A stretch of 64,000 nt of DNA from Candidatus Baltobacteraceae bacterium (GTDB lineage Bacteria; Vulcanimicrobiota; Vulcanimicrobiia; Vulcanimicrobiales; Vulcanimicrobiaceae): NCBI GenBank assembly GCA_036489885.1, contig DASXEW010000001.1:620001-684000 (forward strand), written 5' to 3'. The notes beneath the pieces are model-generated. The model saw nothing but the letters and a program-made list of their open reading frames with translations, was not told the DNA's origin and made no database searches. Shown here piece after piece: positions 32,154 to 40,742 of this stretch (the first letter of the stretch is position 1; the number at the start of each line of letters is the position of its first letter). The translations under genes and the position numbers were made by a program.

Positions 32154-32179
32154 GTTTGCCCGAAAGACTCACGGGGTAT
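32154..32179 (+). promoter_or_regulatory. Sigma-B-like promoter for the small Cys-rich gene (copy B)
   Basis: The plus strand reads GTTTGC, 14 bases, GGGTAT, followed by TTC exactly as at the kinase promoter (GGGTATTTC in both). The predicted start is about 35 bases before ATG 32221, leaving room for the GAGGAGG ribosome site. Confidence 0.55.
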
Positions 32180-32220
32180 TTCAACGCTCAATCGCACTCC
32201 GGGCGAGGAGGCCTTTTTCT

Positions 32221-32442
32221 ATGGAAATGGTTCGACGTTACGCACAAGGGGCCGCGGGAACGACTGCCCTCGAAGAGCTGGTTGTTTGCGAGTGCGGACA
32301 TGCGATCGGAATGCACGACAGTATGGGATGCCGCGCGCTGCGCCCACGTACGTGCACCTGTTCGCGGGATCGGGGCTGGGTGCTCGACGCAGCAGTAGCA
32401 CGTTCGATTTCGGATCATCGCTCAGTCTTTCCGAAAGCCTAG
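32221..32442 (+). CDS. Small Cys/His-rich protein, probable zinc-binding (copy B)
   Basis: A 73-residue protein with VVCECGH, four residues, H, three residues, GC, then CTCSRDRG. It is a paralogue of the protein at 30804-31037; the segment between GC and the last C-x-C pair is shorter here (7 rather than 10 residues). ATG 32221 sits 10 bases after GAGGAGG; ATG 32227 is a less likely second choice. A sigma-B-like promoter motif lies directly upstream, divergent from the STAS gene, which suggests a stress-induced role. The function is unknown. Confidence 0.75.
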   Translation: MEMVRRYAQGAAGTTALEELVVCECGHAIGMHDSMGCRALRPRTCTCSRDRGWVLDAAVARSISDHRSVFPKA

Positions 32443-32450
32443 CAAGCGTC

Positions 32451-32474
32451 GTTGTAGATCCTGGGACGGGGTAA
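32451..32474 (+). promoter_or_regulatory. Weak sigma-B-like motif
   Basis: GTTGTA, 12 bases, GGGTAA lies 25 bases before the next gene. The spacing is at the short end of the accepted range and the -35 is imperfect. Confidence 0.25.
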
Positions 32475-32499
32475 AAGCCTTCACCAGGAGGTGCCAAAC

Positions 32500-32796
32500 G
32501 TGGCAGATATGTCCGACCGACCCGTAGTGGTTCAAGGCGGAGGCGGCACGGCCGGTGTTGCAATCGTCGCCGTTATCGCGATCGCGCTCATCGTTGCAGT
32601 CCTTTTGTGGCACCCGTGGGCAACGACGTCGAATACGACGATCATTCAGCCGCCTGCGCAAAGCCAGGGCGCAGCCGGATCGCAAGGCAGTTCGAACGGC
32701 TCAACCGGTTCGAGCAACTCGAGCGGCAGTTCGGGCTCAACGAGCGGTAGTGGCGCCGGAAGCAATAGCGGAACGACCAATGGAAGTAGCCACTAG
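32500..32796 (+). CDS. Small single-pass membrane protein with Ser/Gly-rich tail
   Basis: A 98-residue protein: a short N-terminus, one strongly hydrophobic segment at about residues 19-38 (VAIVAVIAIALIVAVLLW), then a 55-residue tail of Ser, Gly, Asn and Thr that looks disordered. There is no signal-peptidase site, so it is probably membrane-anchored with the tail outside. GTG 32500 is chosen because AGGAGG ends 8 bases upstream; GTG 32491 overlaps that ribosome site. No family is recognised. It is the second gene of the small envelope/stress group. Confidence 0.65.
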   Translation: MADMSDRPVVVQGGGGTAGVAIVAVIAIALIVAVLLWHPWATTSNTTIIQPPAQSQGAAGSQGSSNGSTGSSNSSGSSGSTSGSGAGSNSGTTNGSSH

Positions 32797-32900
32797 CTCT
32801 AACTCGCATTCCCAGCGTTTTTTGCCCGGGCTCTAATTCTGAGTTAAAGCGCTAGCAACAGGCGGGCAGTACGATGAGCACGTCAGACAGAGGAGTCCAC

Positions 32901-33284
32901 GTGTTCATTCGTACTGCCATCGCGGTACTCGTCGCCGCCGCGGTTATACAAACCGGCGCCGCGTTCGCGCAAACGGCACCGCAACCCGCACCGCCGCCGG
33001 CTGCGGCCCAACGTCATCATCATTCTTCGCTTTTCAAGGGCTTGAATCTCACGTCCGGTCAGAAAGCGAGGATCAAGGCCATCCATCAGAAGTACCGCGC
33101 GCAAAACCAAGGCGTCGCCGATCGCAGTCAGCGTCGTGCGAGCATGCATGCGCAACGGCAAGAAATCATGGCGGTACTGAATCCCGATCAGCGCGCGAAG
33201 TTCCAGCAGCGTCTCCAAACGCTACGGGAACGTCATCGCCAAGACCAACAAGTGCCGAGCGCTCCGTCGCCGCAGAGCCGGTAA
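32901..33284 (+). CDS. Spy/CpxP-like secreted protein
   Basis: A 127-residue exported protein. A clean signal peptide (FIRTAIAVLVAAAVIQTGAAFAQ) precedes a Pro/Ala linker with a HHH patch and a helical domain with LNLTSGQKARIKAIHQKY and LNPDQRAKFQQRLQ, the LTxxQ-type repeats of Spy/CpxP periplasmic proteins. Relatives act as chaperones or metal-stress sensors. GTG 32901, five bases after AGAGGAG, gives the clean signal peptide; the ATG 27 bases upstream would spoil it. Its stop is one base from the end of the convergent proC. Confidence 0.75.
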   Translation: MFIRTAIAVLVAAAVIQTGAAFAQTAPQPAPPPAAAQRHHHSSLFKGLNLTSGQKARIKAIHQKYRAQNQGVADRSQRRASMHAQRQEIMAVLNPDQRAKFQQRLQTLRERHRQDQQVPSAPSPQSR

Positions 33285-33285
33285 T

Positions 33286-34089
33286 CTAAGCTAAGGTGCC
33301 TGCGATGCGCGTCGCCTCGGCGATTGCGCGCGCCAGCACCGAGCGGATCTTTCCGTCTTCGAGCACCAAGAGCGCACCGATCGTGCACCCGGCCGGAGTC
33401 GTGACGTCGTCACGCATAGCCGCCGGGTGCCGTTCGCTATCCTGAACCATCTTTGATGCGCCGAGAACCGTTTGCGCGACCAGCTCACGCGCAACGTCGC
33501 GAGGAAGCCCGACGCTAACGCCCGCGTCCGCGAGAGCTTCGATTATAAGGAAGACGTAGGCCGGTCCGCAGCCGCTGATTGCAGTGACGGCGTTGAGATG
33601 GTGCTCGGGCAGCTCGATGCAGCGTCCGACGGATTTAAAAATGTCCGTCGCTTCGGAGGCCTGATCTTTGGTTACGTGACGTCCGAGTGCGATGACGGTC
33701 ATACCTTCGCTCACGAGCGCGGGCACGTTCGGCATGGCGCGGATCACGGCGACGTCGTCGCCGATCGCGCGCTCGAGCGCAGCGATCGAAACTCCCGCGG
33801 CTACCGAGATGACGAGTGCATGTTTTTTGAGTCCGGCTTTGCGTAGCCGCTCGAGTGTTGCATCGGTTTGCGCCGGCTTGACGCAGACGAGGACAACGTC
33901 GGTTTCCGGTACAAGCTCGTCGTATTCATCGGTTGCCGTGATCGAGAAATCGCGTTCGATGCGCGCCGCGGATTGCGGCGTACGCGTCGCAGCCCAAATC
34001 TTGAACGGAGCCGAGCCGGATTGCAGGCCGCGCAGCAATGCCTGGCCGATCGCGCCCGCACCGACGATCCCCAATGTTTTCTTTTTCAT
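33286..34089 (-). CDS. proC: Pyrroline-5-carboxylate reductase
   Basis: A 267-residue ProC, which reduces pyrroline-5-carboxylate to proline with NAD(P)H in the cytoplasm. The N-terminal dinucleotide motif is LGIVGAGAIGQALLRGL. The C-terminal signature is ISGCGPAYVFLIIEALADAG followed by GLPRDVARELVAQTVLG. The length matches the family (260-280). ATG 34089 is chosen; a longer reading to 34383 overlaps the divergent gene. The 63 bases between it and the divergent hydantoinase gene must hold both promoters. Confidence 0.95.
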   Translation of the reverse strand: MKKKTLGIVGAGAIGQALLRGLQSGSAPFKIWAATRTPQSAARIERDFSITATDEYDELVPETDVVLVCVKPAQTDATLERLRKAGLKKHALVISVAAGVSIAALERAIGDDVAVIRAMPNVPALVSEGMTVIALGRHVTKDQASEATDIFKSVGRCIELPEHHLNAVTAISGCGPAYVFLIIEALADAGVSVGLPRDVARELVAQTVLGASKMVQDSERHPAAMRDDVTTPAGCTIGALLVLEDGKIRSVLARAIAEATRIAGTLA

Positions 34090-34152
34090 GCTCAAGCGCT
34101 CTTTCGCCGTCCGCAAGGACGTTCCGTTTGCAAACATGAAGCGCCAAAATAC

Positions 34153-36303
34153 GTGGGGACTGGCCTCGGGATACGCATCGGTATCGACGTCGGCGGCACG
34201 TTTACTGATGCCGTTGCAATAGACGCGACCTCGCTGGAGCTGATCGGTCATGTCAAGGTCCCGACGACGCATCGTTCGCCGCAGGGCGTAGCGGCTGGGA
34301 TCATCGAGGCGCTGCAGCGTTTGCTTTCGACGCACAATCTGCAGGCATCCGACGTGCGCTACATTTCGCACGGTACGACGCAAGCCACGAACGCACTACT
34401 CGAGGGCGACGTTGCACTCGTTGGGATTGTCGGAATCGGCGGGGGACTCGAAGGCTTGCGGGCCCGTTCCCAGACGTTCATCAAGCCGATCGAGCTCGCG
34501 CCTGGTACGTATCTGCGTTCGATGCGCGAGTTTCTTGCGACGTCGGCGCCGAGCGCAGAGGACGCCGATCGTGCTATTCGCGCGTTGCTTGGACAAGGTG
34601 CAGGCGTGATCGTAGCCAGCGGTTTGTATAGCGTTGACGATTCTACGGCGGAAGACACGGTGACGGACGCGGCACGGCGCGCGAATGTTCCCGCGGCTGC
34701 GGCCCACCAGATCAGCAAGCTCTACGGTTTGCGAACGCGGACGAGGACCGCCGTGATTAACGCGTCGATCTTGCCGCGAATGATTGAAACGGCCAACAGT
34801 GTGGAATCGAGCGTCAGCAGTGCGGGGATCACCTCGCCGCTCATGATCATGCGAGGCGACGGCGGCGTGATGCGAATCGATCAACTGCGCAGCCGTCCGA
34901 TACTGACGCTGGTCTCCGGGCCCGCAGCCGGAGTGGCTGGCGCGCTCATGTACGAGCGCGTCTCGGATGCAGTCTTTCTGGAAGTCGGTGGAACGAGCGT
35001 CGACATTTCGGCGATTCGCGACGGTCGCGTCCAAGTGCGCTACGCGATGCTCGGCGGCCACCGAACGTTTCTGCAGTCACTCGACGTCCGCTCGATCGGA
35101 ATCGGCGGCGGGTCGATGGTGCGCGTTCGCAACGGAAAGATCGACGTCGGTCCTCGCAGCGCGCACATTGCGGGGCTCGACTATGCGGTCTACGCGAGTT
35201 CCGGCGCGTGCGCAAACGCGCGGTTGATCGAATTTCGTCCGTTGCCGTCCGATCCCGAAGACTACATCGCGGTTGACGCCGCAGGTCGACGCTCGGCGTT
35301 GACGCTCTCGTGCGCGGCCAACATTGCCGGGTTTGTTCCGGATGGAGACTGGGCGCGAGGTGATGTGGAAAACGCGCGAGTCGCGTTCGGACCGCTGGCT
35401 GAACGTTTCGGTTGTACGGTCGATGAGATCGCGCGGGCCGTTATCGATGCAGCGGTTGCGAAGACACGCTCGACTGTCGACGAGTTGGCGGCCGATTACG
35501 GCCTGGACCTAAAGCGAATGGTGTTGGTTGGCGGCGGGGGCGGAGCTTCGGCGCTCGTTCCAGCGCTCGCGAAGACACTCGGCTGCGAATTCCGCATCGC
35601 GCGAAACGCGCACGTCATCTCGCCTATCGGCGTGGCGCTGGCGCTGGTACGTGACGTCGTCGAACGCATGATCCCGAGTCCCACGCCTCTGGACATCGCG
35701 CAGATTCGAGCGGAAGCGGAAGATGCCGCCGTCGCGGCCGGAGCGGCGCGCGAGAGCGTCGAGGTCGATGTCAGCGTCGATTCTCAGCGCAACATCGTGC
35801 GTGCCGCTGCCAGCGGAGCGACTGAGCTGCGCGCGCGAGATCTCAGGCGTATGGAAGCCGCCGAAGACGAGCGGCGCAGCATCGCGGCCGAGTCGATGGG
35901 CGCAGCGCCCGAGGTCCTCGAGCTGGCGGCAAGCACACCGCAGTTTTCCGTTTATACGGCGCGAATGCAGCCGTCGGGTTTGTTGCGCTATTTCGGATCC
36001 GCGAAAGATCCCGTGCGCGTCATCGACCGCGAAGGCGTGATTCGGTTACGCGTGCCGGACGCGCGGATCGTCCCAACGACGATCGCGCAGGCCGAAGATG
36101 AGCTGCGTGAGATTCTCGAGGCACTGACGTCGTACGGCGACGCTGGGAAGATGCTTCCCGCGCTGCACTTGCTGCTGCGTGACCGGATCGTCAACTTGAG
36201 CGGGATGGTCGATCCGGAGCTCGTGGTCACGATCGCATCCGACCATCTTCGTACGATGAGCGCCACCGAACCGGGCATCATCGTCGCCGAGCATCGCGCG
36301 TGA
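34153..36303 (+). CDS. Hydantoinase/oxoprolinase-family protein (HyuA-like)
   Basis: A 716-residue ATP-dependent hydantoinase/oxoprolinase A-type protein of the actin-like ATPase fold. The N-terminal phosphate motif is RIGIDVGGTFTDAVAID; ISHGTTQATNALLEG and GGTSVDISAIRDGR are further conserved nucleotide-site segments. It normally pairs with a HyuB subunit, which is absent here; instead a mini-metallopeptidase and a transporter follow in GTGA overlaps. GTG 34153 places the motif at residue 8, as usual; the longer reading crosses proC antisense. The substrate is unknown (hydantoins, 5-oxoproline or other cyclic amides in relatives). Confidence 0.85.
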   Translation: MGTGLGIRIGIDVGGTFTDAVAIDATSLELIGHVKVPTTHRSPQGVAAGIIEALQRLLSTHNLQASDVRYISHGTTQATNALLEGDVALVGIVGIGGGLEGLRARSQTFIKPIELAPGTYLRSMREFLATSAPSAEDADRAIRALLGQGAGVIVASGLYSVDDSTAEDTVTDAARRANVPAAAAHQISKLYGLRTRTRTAVINASILPRMIETANSVESSVSSAGITSPLMIMRGDGGVMRIDQLRSRPILTLVSGPAAGVAGALMYERVSDAVFLEVGGTSVDISAIRDGRVQVRYAMLGGHRTFLQSLDVRSIGIGGGSMVRVRNGKIDVGPRSAHIAGLDYAVYASSGACANARLIEFRPLPSDPEDYIAVDAAGRRSALTLSCAANIAGFVPDGDWARGDVENARVAFGPLAERFGCTVDEIARAVIDAAVAKTRSTVDELAADYGLDLKRMVLVGGGGGASALVPALAKTLGCEFRIARNAHVISPIGVALALVRDVVERMIPSPTPLDIAQIRAEAEDAAVAAGAARESVEVDVSVDSQRNIVRAAASGATELRARDLRRMEAAEDERRSIAAESMGAAPEVLELAASTPQFSVYTARMQPSGLLRYFGSAKDPVRVIDREGVIRLRVPDARIVPTTIAQAEDELREILEALTSYGDAGKMLPALHLLLRDRIVNLSGMVDPELVVTIASDHLRTMSATEPGIIVAEHRA

Positions 36304-36656
36304 CCGCGCGCGCCCTCGCCAAGCGTTTAGGCGCCAAGATTGTCGAGCGCCGCGGGGGGATCGGTGAGGATCGCTGGATCATCTCGGAATTCGATGCACG
36401 TGAAAAGACGATCGTGATCTATCTCGACACGCTCGAGATGCTCTCAGAGTTGGTGCTCGTCAACGATTTGCCGTTCGATCCGGAGCATCTCGACGAGATT
36501 GCGATCGCGCACGAGTGCTTTCATATGATCTCCGGGAGTTCGCACGGTCCGCAAGGCGAAGAGGACGCGCATAGGTTTGCGCGCGAGCTCCTCGATTTGC
36601 CGGCCTCACCGGAGTTGCTCAACGAGCTTTTGAGCCGTCAATCAGGTCAGCCGTGA
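36300..36656 (+). CDS. Mini ImmA/IrrE-like metallopeptidase-domain protein
   Basis: A 118-residue protein with a zinc-peptidase motif HECFH (in IAIAHECFHMISG) and, about 17 residues later, EEDAHRFARELLDLP, matching the HExxH...E-xx-A-xx-FA-xxLL-P layout of the ImmA/IrrE (DUF955) family. No HTH is present. Family members cleave repressor proteins or act in stress responses. Here it is locked by GTGA overlaps between the hydantoinase-like gene and a transporter gene, so a role in that pathway is more likely than phage control. Family assignment rests on the motif only. Confidence 0.65.
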   Translation: MTARALAKRLGAKIVERRGGIGEDRWIISEFDAREKTIVIYLDTLEMLSELVLVNDLPFDPEHLDEIAIAHECFHMISGSSHGPQGEEDAHRFARELLDLPASPELLNELLSRQSGQP

Positions 36657-37942
36657 CCGGTGCGCTGCTGCTCGCCGCGATGGCGATCTTCGTCATTCTG
36701 ATGATGACGAAGAAGCTTGCGACGCCGCTCGCCTTGATGGCGCTTGCGGTAGTCGTCGGGATCATTCTCGGAATCCCGTGGATCGGGAAGCCCGATGATA
36801 GTATCCTGGGCGGCATCATCGCAAGCGGCGCAACGGCGCTCGCAGCGACAATCGTCGCGGTAGTTTTCGGGAGCTGGCTCGGCGCCGTCATGGACGAGAC
36901 CGGAATCGCGCAAACGCTCGTGCGCAAAGCGGTTGAGCTCGGAGGTGATCGCCCGTACGCAGTGGCCTTTGCCGTCTGGTTCGTCGCGATCTTCGTTGGA
37001 ACGGTTACCGGCAGCGCGCCCGCAGCGATCCTGGTAGGATTGATCGGGATTCCCGCGATGTTGGCGGCAGGCGTGCCGCGCACGGTTGCAGCCTCTACGG
37101 TGGTCGTCGGGCTGTGGTGCGGAAATCCGCTTCAATTGCAAACCTGGAAATATCTTTCGCAAGCGATGGGCGTACCGCAAGCCGACGTCGTCGGATTCCT
37201 GGTGCGCTATTTCCCGATCGTCCTGATCGGCGGCTTGTCGTTCTTGTTCGTTCAGTCACGGATTTCGGGCCGTGTCTACAATTGGGCCGTGTCCGCGCCG
37301 CGAACGCGTCAAGCCGCACGCACGGCGCCATGGTACGCGCTTATCACGCCGGCGATTCCGATTGCACTGGTGCTCGGGAGCGCTGCATTCGGGATTTCGT
37401 TCGATGTCATTCCCGCGCTTATCATCGGAATTCTCTACGGCGTGCTGACCACTCGACCACGCGCATTCAATGAAGTGATGCTCAAGACCGCATATCGCGG
37501 CCTGGAACTGGCCGCGGCGCCAATGTATCTCTTCATCGTAATCGGGATGCTGCTCACGGCCGTACGCATGCCGGGAATCGTCGACGCACTTCATCCGATC
37601 GTCAGTGCGATCGCGCCCCACAATCCGTGGGTGTATGCGATCGGGTTCGGCCTGCTCGCGCCGCTCGCGCTCTACCGCGGTCCTCTCAACATCGTCGGAA
37701 TGGGAGTTGGAATCGCGGGCGTCCTGCTCGCACTTGGAACGTATCCGGCGCTGCTCGTGCTCGGCACCTTTGCGTCGATCAATGGAATCGTCGGCGTCTC
37801 GGATCCGACAGGGACCCAAACGGTGTGGAGCGCCGAATACGCGGGCGTTCGCCCGGAGGACGTGATGCGTCAAACGCTGCCATTCACGTGGGCAACAGCG
37901 TTCGCCGGCGTCGTCCTCGCCGTATTGCTCTATTTGCGCTAG
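36653..37942 (+). CDS. Ion-transporter-superfamily permease (GntP/CitMHS/DcuC-like)
   Basis: A 429-residue membrane protein with about eleven to twelve hydrophobic segments. Its architecture resembles secondary carriers of organic acids: two related halves, with GTVTGSAPAAILVGLIGIPAML near residue 121 and APLALYRGPLNIVGMGVGIAG near 335 as the likely re-entrant loops. The exact family is uncertain. GTG start, overlapping the peptidase-like gene (GTGA). It probably imports the substrate of the hydantoinase-like enzyme. Its last 4 bases overlap the convergent malic enzyme gene. Confidence 0.75.
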   Translation: MTGALLLAAMAIFVILMMTKKLATPLALMALAVVVGIILGIPWIGKPDDSILGGIIASGATALAATIVAVVFGSWLGAVMDETGIAQTLVRKAVELGGDRPYAVAFAVWFVAIFVGTVTGSAPAAILVGLIGIPAMLAAGVPRTVAASTVVVGLWCGNPLQLQTWKYLSQAMGVPQADVVGFLVRYFPIVLIGGLSFLFVQSRISGRVYNWAVSAPRTRQAARTAPWYALITPAIPIALVLGSAAFGISFDVIPALIIGILYGVLTTRPRAFNEVMLKTAYRGLELAAAPMYLFIVIGMLLTAVRMPGIVDALHPIVSAIAPHNPWVYAIGFGLLAPLALYRGPLNIVGMGVGIAGVLLALGTYPALLVLGTFASINGIVGVSDPTGTQTVWSAEYAGVRPEDVMRQTLPFTWATAFAGVVLAVLLYLR

Positions 37943-39645
37943 ACGGCGCGGATCGTGCGGTAGCGCGCCTGCCAAGCTGTGGCGTCGATTTTTTGCGCGA
38001 GATCGCTGATGGGCGCGCCGACGATCCCTTCGCGCGCCGCTTGCTCGCCAACCGCAATTGCCACCTTGCGCGAAACGTCACGTAAAGTTGAAACGGGCGG
38101 AAGAATCGCGGCGCCGAGCGTCGAGGCGTCGACCATCTCGGCGAGGGCGCTGGCCGCAGCAACGAACATGGCATCGCTGATGACGCGTGCGCGCGTAACG
38201 ATCGCACCAAGGCCGAGGCCCGGGAAGATAATGGCGTTGTTGGCTTGTCCGATTGTGTACGAGATGCCGTCGTGCAACACCGGATCGAACGGGCTTCCCG
38301 TCGCGATCAGCGCGCGCCCGTCGGTCCACTCGACCAGATTTTCCGGAACCGCTTCGGAGAGTGCCGTCGGATTCGAGAGCGGCAAGATGATCGGGCGCGG
38401 CGTTCCCTGCGCCATCGCATGCACGACCTCTGCGGTAAACGCGCCGCTTTGCCCGGAGCAGCCGATCAAGACGGTCGGGTGAACGCGACGGACGACTTCG
38501 GCGAGCGTGATGCCGCGCTGGGGATCGGCAGTCCAATCACGAACGTCGTCTCGCTTGCGAGCAAACGGCGCCTGGAAGTCGCGAATGTTCGGCATGTCGC
38601 GCACCAGCAAACCATTGCGATCGATACACCAGAAACTGCGAGCCGCTTCCTCATCTGTTACGCCTTGCGTTGCGATCGCGCGGCGAATGAGATCCGCGAT
38701 ACCGATTCCGGCCGTTCCCGAGCCGAAGATCACGATGCGCTCGTCGCGTAGCCGGCCGCCCGTTACCTCGAGCGCAGAGAGAATCGCCGCCAGCACGACG
38801 CCGGCCGTTCCCTGAATGTCGTCGTTAAACGTGCACAGTTTCGAACGATACTGATCCAGAATCCAACGCGCGTTCGAGGCCGCGAAGTCTTCCCAGTGCA
38901 GAAGAGCGTTGGGAAACAGACGGTGCGCGGTCTGCACGTAGCGATCGACGAAGGCTTGATATAGCGCGCCGCGCACGCGTGCATGCCGGTAGCCAAGGTA
39001 CAGCGGATCGTCCATCAACGACGGGTTGTCGGTCCCGACATCGAGCATTACCGGGATCACGCGCGTCGGATCGATTCCGGCCGCCGCCGTGTAGACGGCG
39101 AGCTTGCCGATGCAGATGTCCATCCCGCCGACGCCCCAGTCGCCGATCCCAAGAATCGCTTCGGCGTCGGTTGCGACCAGCAGGTCGATGTCGTCGCTTG
39201 ACGCGCCGGCATTGCGCAGCGATTCTTCGAGCAGCTCCGGGTGTTCGATCGAGAGAAACACCCCGCGTGGGCGTTGATACTGGCGGCTGTACTGCTGAAT
39301 TGCCGTTCCGACCGTCGGTGTGTAGACGATCGGAAACATCTCGACGACGTGTTGACCGAACAAGTAGAAGAACAACGTCTCGTTGCGATCCTGCAGCGCG
39401 GCAAGAAACTGGTTCTTCGCAAGATCGTTCGGCAGACGTGAGTACATGTCGTACAAACGAGCTGCTTGCTGCTCGATCGAAACGACGGCCGGCGGCAGCA
39501 ATCCCGTAAGTCCCAGAGCGGCGCGCTCCACGTTCGTGAACGCAGTCCCTTTGTTGATCGCCGGGAGATGTAAAACATCCGATCCACGCGCGGAGATTTC
39601 GAATTCCCCGCGGGCATTCGTTGTATACGGTCGAGCTGCGGGCAC
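37939..39645 (-). CDS. maeA: Malic enzyme, NAD(P)-dependent (MaeA-type)
   Basis: A 568-residue large-type malic enzyme that oxidatively decarboxylates malate to pyruvate with NAD(P) and a divalent metal. Conserved parts: MFPIVYTPTVGTAIQQYS (active-site Tyr), VATDAEAILGIGDWGVGG, LDVGTDN, CTFNDDIQGTAGVVLAAIL (metal-binding Asp) and the nucleotide motif IVIFGSGTAGIGIADLI. The length agrees with the SfcA/MaeA group (540-570). The GTG start is preceded by AGGGAAC. It lies 8 bases downstream of the RseB-like gene and could be cotranscribed with the ECF operon, though its function is unrelated. Confidence 0.93.
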   Translation of the reverse strand: MPAARPYTTNARGEFEISARGSDVLHLPAINKGTAFTNVERAALGLTGLLPPAVVSIEQQAARLYDMYSRLPNDLAKNQFLAALQDRNETLFFYLFGQHVVEMFPIVYTPTVGTAIQQYSRQYQRPRGVFLSIEHPELLEESLRNAGASSDDIDLLVATDAEAILGIGDWGVGGMDICIGKLAVYTAAAGIDPTRVIPVMLDVGTDNPSLMDDPLYLGYRHARVRGALYQAFVDRYVQTAHRLFPNALLHWEDFAASNARWILDQYRSKLCTFNDDIQGTAGVVLAAILSALEVTGGRLRDERIVIFGSGTAGIGIADLIRRAIATQGVTDEEAARSFWCIDRNGLLVRDMPNIRDFQAPFARKRDDVRDWTADPQRGITLAEVVRRVHPTVLIGCSGQSGAFTAEVVHAMAQGTPRPIILPLSNPTALSEAVPENLVEWTDGRALIATGSPFDPVLHDGISYTIGQANNAIIFPGLGLGAIVTRARVISDAMFVAAASALAEMVDASTLGAAILPPVSTLRDVSRKVAIAVGEQAAREGIVGAPISDLAQKIDATAWQARYRTIRAV

Positions 39646-39653
39646 CCCGTTCC

Positions 39654-40742
39654 CTACGAGACGCTAGCGGCTATTGCCTTGAGCTCCTTGATATCGAGAT
39701 CGCCGACCAGCGCAAAGGTCAGGCCGGCGTTTTTCCACGACAACAGCGTCGTCGAACCGTCGTTCATATAGAGCGCATCCCGGTTCTCGATCTTGATCGG
39801 AACGGGCTTCGTGTGTCCGAAATCTGCCGTAACGTTTGTGGCATTCTCGAAAAGCGAAAGCGAACGTACCCCGTCCGAATACATCAGCTGCAACGTCTTC
39901 ACGCCCTTGACGATCGTTACGTCGGCGCTCACAACCGTGAATCCCTCCGGTAGATAGCGCGGGCTTGCCGGTGTAAATCCCGCATCTTTGACCACGCGTT
40001 CGATATCGGTTGCGTTTGATGTCGGCGTTTGGTTTTCGACGACGTGATAGCCGGCCGGGATCGGCGTCGAGAAAAGCGTATTCGGCATGGCTTGCGTGTA
40101 GCGAACGTTCTCGAATTGCGTGCGCGATCCGATCGTCCCGTCGGCGCGATACGTTTCCTTTTGCAGGATCAAGTGCGTTTGAGCATCGATCCAGACGCGC
40201 ATCACGCGCACCCCGGTGAAGCGGTTGACGAGCGCGCACGGAATCGTCGGCCGGCCCGCGACGATCTCCGGCGCGGCGATTATCGGACGGTAGTTCGCCA
40301 AGAGCAGTGCGAGGTTTCCGTTCGTGATCGTCTGCGGATCGAACGTCGGTCCATGCGAAATGACGACGCGCTGATGTTGCGCGTCGTACGAAAATGTTTC
40401 GGCGCCGTGAATGACGACGCTGTCGCCGTACATCTCTTGGGGCGCGAGGTAGAGCTTGTGAGTTTGATTAGGCGCGAGGTGTTCTTCGCGCGCGATCGTC
40501 GCGACGGTGCCGGACGGCCCGAAATGGATCGTCTGCACTTGCGCCATGTAAGAGATTGACTGGCGCGCGTGCATTGCGTCGCTGAGCAGCTCCGTGGCTC
40601 GCGCGTCGTCTTGATTCGGATTTGCCGAAGTAGCGGCTGTCGCGCTCGGCGCCGGTGTTGCGGCGCCCGCGGAACAAACTCCGGCGATGACCGCAGCTAG
40701 GCCGCTAAGATACGCAAACGTTAGCGCTTTAGCGCGACGCAT
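39654..40742 (-). CDS. RseB/MucB-like sigma regulatory exported protein
   Basis: A 362-residue secreted protein. Signal peptide at about 1-28 (FAYLSGLAAVIAGVCSAGAA), then a domain resembling the LolA-like N-terminal fold of RseB/MucB, which binds outer-membrane or lipid signals and shields the anti-sigma factor (YMAQVQTIHFGPSG, APQEMYGDSVVIHG, RVWIDAQTHLILQKETYRADG). The C-terminal third (about 265-360, FTPASPRYLPEGFTVV) fits the RseB C-terminal domain. It overlaps the anti-sigma gene by 14 bases, so sigma, anti-sigma and RseB form one operon. Its presence suggests an envelope-stress pathway. Confidence 0.8.
   Translation of the reverse strand: MRRAKALTFAYLSGLAAVIAGVCSAGAATPAPSATAATSANPNQDDARATELLSDAMHARQSISYMAQVQTIHFGPSGTVATIAREEHLAPNQTHKLYLAPQEMYGDSVVIHGAETFSYDAQHQRVVISHGPTFDPQTITNGNLALLLANYRPIIAAPEIVAGRPTIPCALVNRFTGVRVMRVWIDAQTHLILQKETYRADGTIGSRTQFENVRYTQAMPNTLFSTPIPAGYHVVENQTPTSNATDIERVVKDAGFTPASPRYLPEGFTVVSADVTIVKGVKTLQLMYSDGVRSLSLFENATNVTADFGHTKPVPIKIENRDALYMNDGSTTLLSWKNAGLTFALVGDLDIKELKAIAASVS

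Noticed and set aside
33868-36303. An 811-residue reading of the hydantoinase-like gene
   Set aside because: The first 95 residues run antisense through proC; the family motif starts right after GTG 34153.
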